The notes below the pieces were generated by a model. It was not told the origin of the DNA and did no database searches. It saw only the letters and a list, made by a program, of their open reading frames with translations. A stretch of 64,000 nt of DNA from Oxytricha trifallax (lineage: Eukaryota > Ciliophora > Spirotrichea > Sporadotrichida > Oxytrichidae), in contig ARYC01000671.1 of assembly GCA_000711775.1 (NCBI GenBank), positions 102,502-166,501 of the forward strand, read 5' to 3'. Shown here in pieces: positions 26,901-39,625 of this stretch (position 1 is the stretch's first letter; each line of letters begins with the position of its first letter). A program made the position numbers and the translations under genes.

Positions 26901-27179
26901 ATAAAATATCTAATGTTCAAACAATATCAAATTGAAGTCTTATAAATTTTTCAATCTGTTTTATTAAATTTTCTTACAAATTTATATTAAATTCATTTGT
27001 TTGACTTATTTTATAAAAATATTGATAAAAACTAATATGTGCAAAGGCAAGGAGTATACAAAGTCATTGTTTATGAAATATTTAATCATAATTTATAATT
27101 AGAAAATTTAGTGAATTAACAATTAAATTAATGTAGATACTTATTATAAAAGTCAAAAATGGTAGTATCTAAAAAAAGA
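23934..27179. other. AT-rich DNA, no gene seen
   Basis: A/T-dominated DNA between the first TBE and the split-gene piece at 27.2 kb. No supported features. Confidence 0.55.
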
Positions 27180-27385
27180 TTTTAATCTTCCACATCATCC
27201 TCATCGTCTTCATATTTAAATCTTTTAAACCTTTTTGTTCCTTTCTTGTTTGTTGAAGAACCTATCTATTGCCACATGAGGGTCTACAAAGTAGGACCAT
27301 AAAAAAAGAAAATTAAAGATAATCTTTTTGTTACTAACATTTATATGAGTGCTGTACCTCCTACTATGCTTGATCTATAAAATAC
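27180..27385 (-). CDS. Split-gene piece with acidic C-terminus, copy A
   Basis: On the - strand a short exon-like stretch (D-Q-A-Q-Q-E-V-Q-H-S-Y-K, about 27337-27374) is followed by a GT-starting non-coding stretch, then a basic-then-acidic segment (K-K-G-T-K-R-F-K-R-F-K-Y-E-D-D-E-D-D-V-E). The first stretch and the intron-like sequence match the piece at 32853-32945 base by base with scattered changes. The acidic tail is similar in character. The product is unknown. It is a fragment, with nothing recognisable further upstream. Confidence 0.4.
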
Positions 27386-28239
27386 TTATTAAACTATTAA
27401 GTTGCTGATTAAATTTATCAATTTCCTCTAATAAATCATAAATTATACTAATATTTTCAAGAGAGAGTTTTGAAATATAATTAATAAATTAAATTTTACT
27501 ATTTTCAAGATATTATTTTTAAGAATGCTTATTTATTATAAGTAAGAGTAGCAATAGAGAACCTAATCATAATAAAATTATTAAAATACTGAATTTAATG
27601 ATTTATCATATTAGTTATATTTTAAATAAAAATTATATTTCTACAGCATATTCTTAATTTGTGTTTTTAATTAAAGTTTTTTATTTCGGATTCTTGATTC
27701 ATTTAATTTTTATTTAATTTTAAGTTAATTTTATTTAAATTTATTTAAATTTATTAATTACTAATACAAAAAAGTTTATTTAAAAATTAAATCAATATAA
27801 AATATATATTTAAATATTTTCAGATTAATTTTCAAATTTGATATCATTGAGTCTCTGTATATAACTATACAAAATAATTATTTTCAGATATTTTAACATT
27901 TTTTAAATAAAAAAATTAATTAACGACTTATTAAGAAATTTTAATATTCATGATAAATTCTTATACAATAAAAGTTGTTTTAATAAAACATAATAATAAA
28001 TGAATTAGGTAATTATTTAGAATGTTATAATCTTTAAACAGCTTCTTGTTGAACCAAGGACCTCTAAATACCTCTCCATTTAATCTTATATACAATCAAA
28101 GCCCAAAATACCTAAATTTATTTGAATGAGTGTTTGAATGATGAAAGGCTATAATTAATGCATACTTATTAAGGTTAGTGAAGGGTATATTGGTAATTTT
28201 AGTGAGTTTAGCAAGCGAGTTTTTAAAATTTAACAAAAA

Positions 28240-29570
28240 ATTATATTAGAGTAAAATGCAGTTTGCTGAAGTTTTTCTTCTTAAGTAGCTGTTTGATTGT
28301 ATCTATTTTTACTTAAATTATCTTAGCTTGATTTGATTATTGCTTAGGATACAAGCTCTCTTAAATTTAAAGAAACATTTTGCTTATATAAGTCTTGCTT
28401 AATTCTTTGCTTAGAATCTTTCTCACTCTTGCAGTAAGAGTTATCGTTTCTTGGCATGTCACTCTCTATTACTATTGCTGCTAGTGCATAGAAATCCCAT
28501 TATGCAATGTCTCCGTCTCTCCTATCTTTTCCCTCTTTCTGGGAAATAACCTGGAGTACCTAATGCATTTCCTAATGCAGAGGCCTAACTCTTTGTGCCC
28601 AATTTCAGTCAATAATCTATAATCTCAGTGGTTCAAAATCAATCATAATATTTTCTAGTTTTAAATCACCATGAACGTAGCCTAGGTTATGAAGCTCATC
28701 GATTCCTCCAACTATCTGCTATACTATAGAGCTAATTTATCTCTGATATCTATTGTCAGATAAGATATAACTCTGTAAGTCATTTCAAGTAAAGGAAGCC
28801 TGAAGGCTACATGATCATTACCAAGTAAAATAGCATCAAGCTAGATGATATGCCTGCACTCATTTAAATTTGCCTTTTAAAGGGCATATTTCTCGTTTGT
28901 AAAATTCATTTGCAACTTGTCATCGGTAAAGAAGAAATTATAAGGATATATATTGTTAGCATATAATTCATCAATAATAACACTCTTCTCTACTTCATCC
29001 TCTAGAGTGAGAAAGCTTTCTAAACAAGAATTTAAGTCAATTTTCTTCAGTATGGGAATCTTTATTGTCTCTATTTCTTCGTTGATTTTTTATATCTCAG
29101 AGTCTGGAAATTACTTGACTGCTTTCATCATTTTAACTTACTTCTAAACTTCAACTCTATTAGTTTCTATTGGGTTTTTTTATCTTATTTTTTAGAGGAA
29201 TCTATTCCCTCTAGATTCATGAATGTAGTCAAACTTTGATTATGCTTCTTCTTTATATTAACTTTAATGTCTTCTAGTACGAGCATATGGATTCTCACAG
29301 AGCTCAAAGACAGACTTCAATTTTTAATTTTAATGCTTATATTATAACTTAGGCATATCGTAGTTTATATCTCTCAAGTGTATTTTAAAAGTTGACTTGT
29401 AAGGAAAATTTTAATTGCATTCTTTACATTAATAATCAACTTTGACTGGTAAAATTTAATGCTTTAATGGGAGTTGTTGAACCTCCTCCTAAATTTGTGC
29501 ACCCTTTTTGATGACCTCCCTCTTAACTTGATTCAAGTATTGCTGCTCTTCTTAAAAGGTTAGCGCTCAT
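28240..29570 (-). pseudogene. TBE copy 2 zinc-finger/kinase relic
   Basis: Homologous to 19884-21313. The catalytic loop has become H-G-D-L-K-L-E-N (about 28650-28690), with the kinase Arg and Pro replaced, and there are several indels. It retains L-A-A-I-V-I-E-S-D-M-P-R in frame where copy 1 is shifted, so the two copies together show that the copy 1 shift near 20135 is a lesion. Confidence 0.8.
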
Positions 29571-30574
29571 ATTTTTTACTGTTATATTCTATTATAATAA
29601 TGATATAATATACCTTGATATACTTTTATAGAAGAGAATAAGACACTCTGGTTAATTCTTTCTTAAGAAGTAAGTTAAATATATTAACATAAAAGTCTCT
29701 AAGATGACATACTTTATAAGTATATTTTACATTTTAGTAGATTAAAATGCTTCTAATGATTTTTTATTTTTCTTAGAAGTTCTGGAATATTATTATCCCT
29801 TATAAAAAATCATATATTAAAACAATGCTAAAATTATTGTTTTTATTGATAATTAATGTGTTTTTCAATAAAATTTAAATTGATTATCAGGTAGAAATTA
29901 TATTTTATGCTGGATTTTAAATTACTATATTAAATTAGATGATAAAGATTCTTATAAATATATAAATATTATATATTTATATGTAGGAGTCAGGAAACTT
30001 CCGAAGGGGGTAGGAAACTATCTTTTTGGGGCAGGAAACTTTTTCTCCCAACATTTTTTATTTAATATGCTCATAATTAAGTTTTAACTAAATTTAACTC
30101 CAAATAAAGCTCGAATATAAGTTGAAGGATCTCCTAAATAATTAAACATGATTAGAAGCAATTTAATTGAGATTGATTGATAAAAGTGGAAATCAAACTT
30201 TGAAACTTGAAAAAGTTCCTCCATTTTTATCTAATTATATGATTAAGGTTAACTTCCAAGTGGATTTTCCTATTTAGAAGTAAAATTTAAGTAAGTTTAG
30301 AATGGATATCCATAATTTTAAATTTCATTAACATTTATATAAATGGAGTCTATGAATGATGCAATGTAGAGAATTTAATCTCAAGATTTAATAGGAATAT
30401 TCAGAAGTAAAGAGAACCTTTATAGGTACTGGTTTAGCAAGGTAAACTTTCAACTAATACTAATAAATTAACCATAGTTGAATAGTTCTTGCCTAACCAG
30501 AATGGAACAAAAATCTCATTCTTAGAAGCTTTGCTAAGCGAAGATAAAAAAGCTTTAAGTCAAATGAAATCAGA

Positions 30575-30784
30575 ATGATCGAGATACCTATCTACCTTGA
30601 AATATCAGTAACAAACCTCTTTGATCAAGCTATGAGTGATTAAGATGTTGCTCTCTACCTTCCATCAAAGCTGCAATTCTCTAATAAGTTGCCAGAGAGA
30701 AACTTCTTATTTGGTGTCCTTGGAACTCTTAACCCTGAGTACTTAAATGAAGTTATATATGAAGCTCACAAAAACGCTACATGA
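30575..30784 (+). pseudogene. TBE copy 2 22-kDa gene, truncated
   Basis: Starts M-I-E-I-P-I-Y-L-E-I-S-V-T-N-L-F and follows the copy 1 protein for 69 codons before a TGA at 30782-30784. Similar sequence continues to about 31115 in shifted frames. Confidence 0.85.
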
Positions 30785-31109
30785 CTCTCATCTAGAAAAA
30801 GAAAAGCAGGGAATTAAATCAGCGACCCCTAGCTCTAGGAATTGCAGTAGCATCCATTCATCTAAAATAAGCTTAGTCTTCTAACTTTTTAGAAAAATCT
30901 GGCACTGCCATATACTTAATGAAAGAAAGTACCAAATTAAGTGAGAAAAATCTCAAGTAAAACATGAATTGAGGAAAAGACTCTTCATAAATTATGTATC
31001 CAGATTAGAAGAACATAGACAGGAGCTGGCACAAGAGAAGAAACATACCCAAGCTAGCAATAAGAGGACGAAAAGAAAGAGAAGTCAAATCTCTTTAATG
31101 GGCAATTTA

Positions 31110-32105
31110 ATATGTGAATTTATTCATTCGTTTAAGTAAATAATTTTTTTATAAACACAAAATCTCCCTTCTATTGCAAATTCTTTAGATTTATCATCGC
31201 TGATTCTTTTAGCAGCACTCATAACAAAATCAACTGTATTTATCATCAAGTCGTGAATTAAGACATAGAGTTAAAGTATCTTGTAGTGAGCGGCCTTTCA
31301 ATAACCACCAATATCATTCAATTCCGTTGAATTGAGGACTGTAAGGAACGTTAAATACGGGTGTTATGTTTAATCTTTCATTTCCTTTCCTTAAGACTTT
31401 GATTTTATGAACTGAACATCATCAACAAACAGATTAATCTCTTACACGGCATACTAATCTCTAAGCTATTATAAAAACTTTATGTATTACTCAGTCTTTA
31501 TAGAACGAGGATTTTTCACAAATCTTAAAACCATTATCTTCGCTTATTCCACCATGTATAGCAAAAGTTTAAATCTTTAGATTTTAATAATAAACTTTAA
31601 TGTTGCTATATCTCTTATGCTAAGACCTTAAATAAAGTTATAAAACTTAGATACTACCCCATCAGCGTTAATGAACTTTATATTATATTCTTAAGCCCTC
31701 TGAATTTAATTGAAAATATAATTCAAATTAGTCTTGAAAAGGAACATAAAAGTCAATCACTCTCTAAATGCGATTAACTGCAATTTAAGATATTCCAATC
31801 CTTTTAAAAATGCTTGCTTTAAATTAATTTGATATAAGCTATGAAACATCACTACTCTCTAAGCTCTAGATAGAAGTTATCCCAGTATTTAAGAGTCTTA
31901 TCATTAAAAAGAATGAATATGATTCTGCTAAAATTGTAATAGTCACTTTGGCTTAGTAGGAAGTTCCTCTCTTTTCAGACTCAATGCTAATAGACAGTGA
32001 ATTCTAACAGTAGCTGGAGATTTATGAAGGAGCAAAGCTATAGATGCGTAATTGAGAAAAGCTTGAGTTGATCACAATAATCATCACATCCATAACGCTG
32101 CATGA
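31110..32105 (-). pseudogene. TBE copy 2 transposase relic
   Basis: Homologous to the copy 1 transposase. P-Y-S-P-Q-F-N-G-I-E is still readable (about 31305-31345, - strand) but is followed at once by TGA. The second catalytic region reads F-V-D-D instead of F-V-D-N, and many indels break the frame. Confidence 0.8.
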
Positions 32106-32596
32106 CTCACTTAAATAACTAAATATTTAAAAATTAAACTCCTACAAAAACCCTAATAAAGTATGCATTAATTAAAGGTTTTTATCATTCAAAAACTCAA
32201 TCAAACAACTTCAAGGGTTTTGGGATTTTGATTACCTAAACTTGTTTTTCTATTACTTTGTAAAATATCAAACTTACTCTATTAAAGTTCTGTTAAGTAA
32301 CAATCCTATAAAAATAAATTATTAGATTTTTATTTGTTACTTGAATTTTAACGAGATGCATGGCATCTTCTGATCAAACATTTTTTAATAATATAATATT
32401 CTTAATTAGATTTTAACAATTTCTTTATGTTCAAAAGTTAAACATTACTTAATGAATATAAATTTGACACTAACATTTAATTCATGGTATTTAAAACTAC
32501 TATACAAATAGTAAAATCAAAGAAAATAATTTAATTGCTATAAACCAACCTATGATTAAATATATAAAATTTTCCTATTATTTATTATTTTAATTA

Positions 32597-32945
32597 ATTT
32601 CAAAATTTTATGACGTTTTCTTATATAAATTATAAGCTAAAACAATATTTATAATTTATAATACGAAAACTATTAATTATTCTAATTATACTAATACTTA
32701 AACTTATTATATAAAAAAATGGAAATCTGTCTGATTTGTGCTTTTCTTCCTCATCTTCGTCGTCATCATCATTTTCATCATTTAAGTCCTCTCTGCCTGC
32801 GGTATTGCGAAGCACCAGTCCAGCTGCACCTGTGGTCTTACCAGGTGGAACCACTATACATTAAAAATTAAAGATATGCTTTTTGTAACTTACATTTATG
32901 TGAGTGCTCTTTTTCCACATGCGTCTGATCTATAAGAATACTATC
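32597..32945 (-). CDS. Split-gene piece with acidic segment, copy B
   Basis: On the - strand an exon ending D-Q-T-H-V-E-K-E-H-S-H-K is joined, by removing a 40-nt intron at 32854-32893 (GTAAGT to TATAG), to L-V-P-P-G-K-T-T-G-A-A-G-L-V-L-R followed by a run of Asp/Glu. The first exon and intron match copy A at 27.3 kb. After the acidic run the frame drifts into AT-rich hydrophobic text, so the true end may be earlier. The product is unknown. The two copies lie on either side of TBE copy 2 in the same orientation. Confidence 0.45.
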
Positions 32946-34020
32946 TAATATTTAAAGTTTTTAAATTAATAAATATATTTCTTATTATAAGTTATGATTG
33001 TAAGCATACAATTTATGGATGTTTATTATAAAATAAATAATTAACTGAATAAGTCGAAGTAATTTCTCTTCTAAACAAATACTTTTCAGAAAATAAAAAA
33101 GAGCTTTGTTTTTTTACTCGAAAAAAATAGTCACCAAGTTAGCATGATGGTATAAAATTTATTTAGGCTTTGGAAAATTATAGGTAACTTATAATTATCT
33201 AAAAACACAACTTTGTCTCAGTTTTGGTATAATAACTCTCAATAATTATGAAAATTCACTTATATTATAACTTTAATTCCCTATTTTGAATGTATTTTAT
33301 ATATTATTAAATTCTAAATGAAATGGAAAATTATATTTAATAAGTTACTAATCCATTTAATAGTATATGCTATTAAAAGTATTAGTATTTTATTTTATTT
33401 AATTTCCCATTTCATTCAGATTTATTATAAATAATAATTAATGACAATAGTATATGCAAAATATAAGTTCTTAATGATTTTTAAAATTCTTGAAAATTTG
33501 TTTGATTGAATCATTAATTTGTATTCTGCAAACGTAAAATAATTAGGTCTTTAATAATTTTTATTGTATTAAGCTTATTTCAATTTAATTTATTTAGATT
33601 ATAAATTTATAAATTATAAAAAAATTAAGAGAGTTTCAGTATAAATAAACGTAAAATTTGGTAAAAATTAAAAAAATATATGGGAATAAAAATTATTATT
33701 TACAATTACTTTTTATGAGTTTTAGATCCACCTTTTAAATGCTTATTATATTAAAGATATAATATTATTGAGATAGCAAACACTCTGTATTTTTATTTTT
33801 TTAAGTCTATAGTTTGCAAATTTAGTTCTTTTAATAAACGAAAAAATAATTTTGTCAAGAAAAAATCATTTAAACTCAGGTATTTCCTCCATGAATTTAT
33901 TTTAATTCAAATGAGATTATTTTAATTCTTTATTCTTAAGAATATATAGTTTTTTTCCTAATATAATATAATATTTTATTAATAAATTAATAAATTTTAG
34001 GAAATAAAATAGGGAGATTT
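32946..34020. other. AT-rich DNA, no gene seen
   Basis: No supported feature. Confidence 0.5.
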
Positions 34021-34032
34021 AGCCGGAACAAG

Positions 34033-34287
34033 ATGGAAGATACAGAAGGACAAGCTCATGGAGTAGGTTGCCGATCCATATGGAAAAAAGAAGAAGTGAG
34101 TCTACAATAGCAAAGATCCATACAAGATTCCTTTTAATACTCAAAGAGGAAATTAACAAAAAAACATAAAAATACCCAAATAATAAAGTAACAAAAACTT
34201 AATAAACAATGTCACATTGGAAACAGCCGACAGATTCATTTCTTTTAACATAAAGAGAAGCGTAAAGCCGGAAAGAAGAAGAACTGA
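34033..34287 (+). CDS. Small Lys/Gln-rich frame of the 34-kb element
   Basis: 84 codons from ATG 34033 (M-E-D-T-E-G-Q-A-H-G-V-G-C-R) to TGA 34285. Strongly basic. The unrelated frame at 34266 overlaps its end and has protein-like text, suggesting that one frame has shifted. Confidence 0.35.
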
Positions 34288-34775
34288 ACGAGTTGCTGAG
34301 AACCAGCGTAGTAGTAGAATTATATGACTGTTAGCAATAAAAAAGAAAGATATGTGCGTAACACATTGAATTGAAAATTCGTCTGTAAATGTTAGAGATT
34401 AGTATTAGAAACTTAAACAAGACTCAATGATGAAAGACTAAGTAGATAGAAAACAAGACTATACTGTTTTAGTGCAAACGGGATTAAAGGCAATTATTTG
34501 ATTAAATAATTAAAACATTGCCAATCGTATCTAGCAAGAAACAGAGAAATATTCACGTTGAGTAGCGGCAAATATCAAAGGAAAACAGTAAAAACACTTG
34601 GACAATACTTGATGTTTAACACACACACTTAACGTGGAAGTTTTTACTTAATCATTATTACTATGTGTAATCTGCCCTATTCAAACGAATAAGTGAAAGA
34701 ACCCTAAAACCGAGTAATATTCATGATTAGATCAATCGAAAATAATGCAATGAACAAAATATAACAGTTACGTGA
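34266..34775 (+). pseudogene. Interrupted frame of the 34-kb element
   Basis: One frame carries S-R-K-E-E-E-L-N-E-L-L-R-T-S-V-V-V, two consecutive TGA codons at about 34429-34434, then about 113 further codons to TGA 34773. Text on both sides is charged and helical in character. No domain is recognised. Confidence 0.35.
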
Positions 34776-35093
34776 AACCTCAACTTTCACCTTAAAGTTT
34801 TCATTAAAATGTTAAAGAAAAAAAACTAATAGATTTGGTTCCTGAAGGAATGGGAACTCATTTGACCAAATAGTTTCAAATGTTAAAAACAAGAGATATA
34901 AAAATAGATCAATTGACTTTCAAATAATAATTTGAATCAATTAAAATTAATTATTAAGTTTTATTAATTAAGAAACACAGAATTGGTATACTGAGCAAAT
35001 GCAAAGAGATGTTTTATAAGGCGACATTGAAAACAACTAATTCTGACACTTAGTCTAATTTACAATAAACATCATCCAAAAAAACAAAAACCA

Positions 35094-35882
35094 ATGGAGG
35101 CTCCACAACTTAGAAATACTCACATTCATATCTAATTTAATAAAAAAAGTTACTCTATAGTAAACCAGTTCTACACCTAACAAGGATCCAATTTGACTAA
35201 GAAAACAACCATGAATCAGGATACTTGTGGATGTAACAACTCTTTTAGATGTTAAGATTAGCATCTATTAACAAAAAATTAATAAAACCCCAACAAGATC
35301 CAACAAAACCCCTAGAAAACACACTCAGGATCTCAGTTAATAGATCTGATTAACCAGCCTCACCACAATCGAAATCAAGAAAAACTAAACTTCCGCTCAG
35401 AAATTGAAAACTGTAAATATTACACAGTTGACGACGATATCTCCATCAAAAATAGAAACGCCAACCTCATTACAAAAAGAGCAATATACTCAGACAAAGA
35501 GTAAGACTGGAGTTCCGAGGAAGAAAAACAAAAATTCGACGACAACGAAAATAATAACTCATACATTAACAGTTCTAGTCAACCTACCATCTACATAGAA
35601 ACAGACTATGAAGAGGAGCAAAAATCAATGAATCACTCCATGACGCACTCAATCTAAAAATTCAACGACGTCAAATACGTCACAGACAAATTTTAGTACT
35701 AAAAAGGAATTTAACAAGTATCATAAAAACAAGAATTAATACTAAATATGGATCCTAATTAAATTGCAAATTAATAATAATTTAATTAATATAAAATAGA
35801 ATCATGCCCAGTCATGCAAACAATAACTAAGCACAACTTCTACAAAGATTCGATATCAGAGAATCCTGTATTTCCATTTTGA
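35094..35882 (+). CDS. Gln/Asn-rich 262-residue protein of the 34-kb element
   Basis: An uninterrupted ciliate-code frame from ATG 35094 (M-E-A-P-Q-L-R-N-T-H-I) to TGA 35880-35882. A short Cys/His cluster D-T-C-G-C-N-N-S-F-R-C-Q-D-Q-H near residue 42 could bind a metal, as ORF1 proteins of retroelements often do, but the spacing is not a standard zinc knuckle. The middle is acidic (D-W-S-S-E-E-E-K-Q-K-F-D-D-N-E). It overlaps the next frame by about 80 bp. The family is unknown. Confidence 0.5.
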
Positions 35883-36139
35883 TTGCCACCATCAACAGCA
35901 AACTATACAAAGTCACTCAAAGTTTCTCTAATGTAATTACCTTTATATACCAAATTATAAATTAGAATGATATAATAGGAATAGTTAATATGGATGAAGG
36001 ACAACTCAAGGAACATATAAAAACGAAAAATAACTCAGCCATGGAAAAACCTCAGAACTTACATGTTTTATAAAATTTTTTAACATTATTGTCATCCTCA
36101 AAAATATTAATACCATCGAAACAAGCAGCATATCCGTGA
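35804..36139 (+). CDS. 111-residue frame overlapping the previous one
   Basis: ATG 35804 to TGA 36137 (M-P-S-H-A-N-N-N-Q-A-Q-L-L-Q-R-F-D). Hydrophobic/polar text such as I-L-I-A-T-I-N-S-K-L-Y-K-V. It may be the continuation of the upstream protein after a frameshift. A further frame from about 36070 to TGA near 36530 carries a long Lys/Arg-rich tract (36350-36420) and runs into the tail repeat. Confidence 0.45.
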
Positions 36140-36505
36140 GCTCGGACTATTTTCCAAATTTAATCAATAAAGAAATTTATGTGAAATGCCTACAAAAACA
36201 TGCCTTCTTCTTAAAATATCACCTAATTCAATTCGTCACTACTAGATGTTAAGAGTTCATAGTTAAGAAAAACCTGAAATTCTCAATCAATGTCAAAATC
36301 TTTGACGCCTAAATCAAATTTATAGACCTAGGAGATAGGTCCAATCCTTAACCAAAGAAAAGGAAGATCAAAGAAAAGAAGAACGAGCAGAAACAAAGGA
36401 AAAGGAAGAAGAAGAGGCAGAAGATGAAGACTCAGTCTACTTGGAGAGAATCTCCAATTAACTAATAGGGCTTGTCCCTTTTAAGGATCAATAGCTTAAA
36501 AGATC

Positions 36506-36555
36506 GGGGGTCGCCAGAGACTTCAATGTGATCACGTTATTATTTTTAATTATTA
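36506..36555 (+). repeat. Retroelement 3' tail, copy 2
   Basis: GGGGGTCGCCAGAGACTTCA followed by ATGTGATCACGTTATTATTT. It matches 14548 and 50713. Confidence 0.75.
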
Positions 36556-36849
36556 AGTTCATGGTCAATAAATTAAATTAAAAATGACTGACAACGAATA
36601 GACTAGAATTAACGACGTCAGGAAATAGATACTGGAAAACTATAATACTAGAAAAAAACGAAGCATGATACCTTAAAATCTGGATATGCCTGTAAAAGAG
36701 TGTTTTAAGGGAAAAAATTGGAATAGTAAAGTAAAGTGAGGAATTGGTATTATTATTAAACATTATATTTGCCAGATAAGGATAACTTTATAAATGGAAA
36801 TAGCATCAACCAAGAATCTAAGGAGGAATTGAATTAAGCAATAAGAGCT

Positions 36850-37379
36850 ATGAAACAGTGTCTAGATAGAAATAACCTGAATGGAGTCTTATACCTAGTA
36901 ATATAAGATTTAGAAATAACTAGAAATAATCATAACAAATTCAGAGATGTTACAATAAATGAAGAGAGAGTTTATAACCAAGAGAATAGACGAAAAGGTA
37001 AGTAATAGAGTCTTACAACAATCTGTTTGCAGTCGACAGAAGCCAAGAACAAATGATAAAAACTTAACAGATATCACTATGCGCTTCGCTATAAACAAAA
37101 TTAAAGTTATATCTTGTGATGAAGCAGAAATTGACAAAGGAATTACTGAGTGTAACTTTAACGAAGTAATTAGACGTGATGAAGTATACGGAAAAATGAT
37201 TGCAAAATAAGAAGAAATTACAAAAAAGTAGTTCAAGCTAAAGTAAAGTGAATCAATTAAGGAGCATTCATCAGAACAAATAAGAAGTCAGATTATTCAA
37301 CTGTTAAGTAAGGATTAGGTGAATAATACTTGGAAATTAACAACACTAGACTAATAGTATTGAATTAACATTTAACTGA
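36850..37379 (+). pseudogene. LINE N-terminal region before the RT
   Basis: Two overlapping frames: one through E-E-L-N-Q-A-I-R-A-M-K-Q-C-L-D-R-N-N (about 36823-37060), the other from ATG 36959 (M-K-R-E-F-I-T-K-R-I-D-E-K-V) through several TAA/TAG codons to TGA 37377. Both have LINE-like charged text. A frameshift must join them. Confidence 0.55.
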
Positions 37380-37499
37380 AATTATCGAGAAAGTCATTGC
37401 AACAAAATAAAAGATAAAATGAGCGAAATACTAACAACAAGTAACTATTAAAATTGATTCAAAGAAAACAATAGTATACGTGATTGGTTAATAAGATTA

Positions 37500-38700
37500 T
37501 TGGAACACATCAAAACTTCAAGAAGAAATAGAAAAATTAGAAAATATTTCCTGTTTATTGATTTTTAGAAAGCCTATGACTCAGTTTGGATAGACAATTT
37601 ATTGAACATTCTCGAAATCAGATATCTATAACGAGCAGTTGGACTAATTAAAGAACTATACAAAAACAATAAAATAACATATGAAGGAAAGGATAAAAAT
37701 GCATAAAAAGGAGAAGATCAAGGAAGCAGGTTGTCCCTAATGTTATTCAAAGCATATCATCTAAACTCAATTTTTCATAACCAGAACTAGATCACCAATA
37801 AAACAAAGGAAATTTCTAGCATTTTCGGATGACTTACAATTAAATGTAAAGCATAAAAATATTTGAGTAAAGTCATTCAATGCTTTAGAGAGATTGAAAA
37901 ATCTCACAATTTAAAATTTTTAAAAAAAACTGTATTCCTTGGCATGTGCGAAGGAATTTAGGGTAATGTTGAAGTTAAAATAATCTGAAAAAAAGGAATT
38001 AATACATCTGGGTATCAGCATTTGCTTAGACTCGAAATCATTACTAAAGAATAGTGGGAAGGAATAAAAATATAAACATTTTTTACTTTTAAACCTTGCT
38101 AAATAAAAGAACCTCATAATTTACGACACAATAATGGTCACTCATATAATATCGTTAATTATCTTTAAATACAACCCACTAGTAGAAACAAAATACATAA
38201 AGTTACAAAAAAATTTATAGTTCAGAACTCTAAGAAATATCACCAAAAAAATATGTTATAGAATATCACTTAAATCAAAGGAAATGGAACAAGAATAGTA
38301 ATTGCACAATTAATTTTGAAAAACATGAAAAAAATAAATTTAAGCTTGGATAAATTTCTATTATCTAAAGAAGCCTAGGGCAAATTGAGTCAGAGTAATT
38401 AGACTTTGAGAAAAGAAGAAATCTTTTATTACAAAAAATGTGATAGATACAATAATGAAAATTAGCTAAAGAAGGAGAGTAGAAAGTTATGGCATGAGCT
38501 ACTATTGCAACATTCACAAAACTTAAATGAATTTCAACACATGAAAAATTGCGATCTAATTTATTGAGTAGGAGACCCCACAAGGTTTTCATAGGTATTA
38601 AGGAACCACACACTAATTGACTTAAACAAAAAGACCTAAGTAGAGATAATAACCTTATATGATATGAATAGAGAACATAATCTAAGAGGACTGGAAACAA
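37500..38700 (+). pseudogene. LINE reverse transcriptase, frameshifted
   Basis: RT motif A reads F-I-D-F-Q-K-A-Y-D-S-V-W (37553-37590). Motif B is recognisable as G-S-R-L-S-L-M-L-F (about 37730). Motif C is F-L-A-F-S-D-D-L-Q-L (37811-37840), with F-S-D-D in place of the usual Y/F-A-D-D. A thumb motif I-H-L-G-I-S-I follows near 38005, and F-R-T-L-R-N-I-T-K-K-I near 38225. A frameshift lies between motifs B and C. RT copies the element RNA at the target site in this family. This copy cannot give an intact enzyme. Confidence 0.88.
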
Positions 38701-39625
38701 AGGGATACAATCAGAAAATCAGGAAGTTATTCAAAAAAATAACATAAGTAAAAAGACAATAAATAAAACAGCTAAAGTTGAGACAACACATAATATAATC
38801 AGGAATCTGAATATTCAGAAAAATCAATGATATGCTCTGGATATAAATTGCATAGTAATTAACTGAATTATAATTTTTAAAAAAAACTTAAGGAATAAAA
38901 AAAGAGAAGAAGAAAATAATAATAAATTAAACAAATACTTAAAGTTAAATCATATGGAAAAACACAAAGATGACTCACACATTCGCAGATATCATAAATG
39001 AGAAGATACAACAGTGGTGGAAACCAGACCAAAGATGCCATGACAAGGATGAGTCCTGGTAAAAGATAAAGGAGATCAAATACCTTCACAGAGATAGAAG
39101 CAAAGACCAGGAGGCCTTAGGAACCAGAGAGAATAAGCCTAGTAAAGTTCCTACAAATAAATGGGGTTCAAGAGTAGACTGAAGATTGGATAATCAAACC
39201 CAAGCAGGAAAATTAACTACAAAAAGAATAGAAGATTGAATTCAATATACTCATTGATGGTTTACCATGAATTTAAGCAGATCAGATAAAGTTCAAACAT
39301 ATAACTGATATATCAGTAGTTACACACTAAAGATTTGATAAAATCCAAACATACAAAAAAGGGGTGGGCATTAATTTCAACCAGACTGGTAACCATAGTC
39401 TGTTGTCAGAGTGCAAGGAACAATATGAAGAAAGCCAAATAAGAAAATTCAATTATAGAGAAGTGTCTAAAAGTAGAGGAGCCGGAATGGGAATTATGGA
39501 CAAAGATACAAGCGGAACATTGGAGAACAATAAATAAGAGTGACAGAGTGGAGTACAATGAATGGTATGACAAACAGTATTTAAATAATATGTTTATAAT
39601 CAAAAGTAAAGGATCAATTTAATTA

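Larger units (their letters stand above)
28097..32230. mobile_element. TBE-type transposon, decayed copy 2
   Basis: 4134 bp with the same gene order and orientation as copy 1. The right end still reads GGGTTTTGGGATTTTG at 32230. The left end is eroded (CAAAGCCCAAAATACC). The flanking triplets are AAT and ATT, so no clean target duplication remains. All three genes are recognisable by sequence against copy 1 but contain many indels and stops. Confidence 0.9.
34033..36555 (+). mobile_element. Retroelement-like unit ending in the shared 3' tail
   Basis: About 2.5 kb of coding-like sequence on the + strand, broken into several ciliate-code frames (listed separately) and ending in the GATCAC-(ATT) tail shared with 14548 and 50713. 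No reverse transcriptase motif is seen in this part. I infer an ORF1-type region or a non-autonomous relative of a non-LTR element. Confidence 0.5.
36583..39620 (+). mobile_element. LINE-type (non-LTR) retrotransposon, degenerate
   Basis: About 3 kb on the + strand. A basic N-terminal frame (ATG 36583, M-T-D-N-E-Q-T-R-I-N-D-V-R) is followed by frames containing reverse transcriptase motifs, a thumb-like region and a C-terminal basic region near 38965-39600. The frame is broken many times. It begins immediately after the tail of the preceding element. Confidence 0.85.

Noticed and set aside
35280-35310. AAAACCCCAACAAGATCC and nearby AAAACCCC as possible telomere-like termini
   Set aside because: They lie inside an open coding frame (35094-35882) and have no inverted partner nearby.
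39220-39540. RNase H-like reading (I-D-G and G-A-G-M-G-I) in the LINE C-terminal region
   Set aside because: The spacing and order of acidic residues do not fit an RNase H domain, and a TGA interrupts the stretch.
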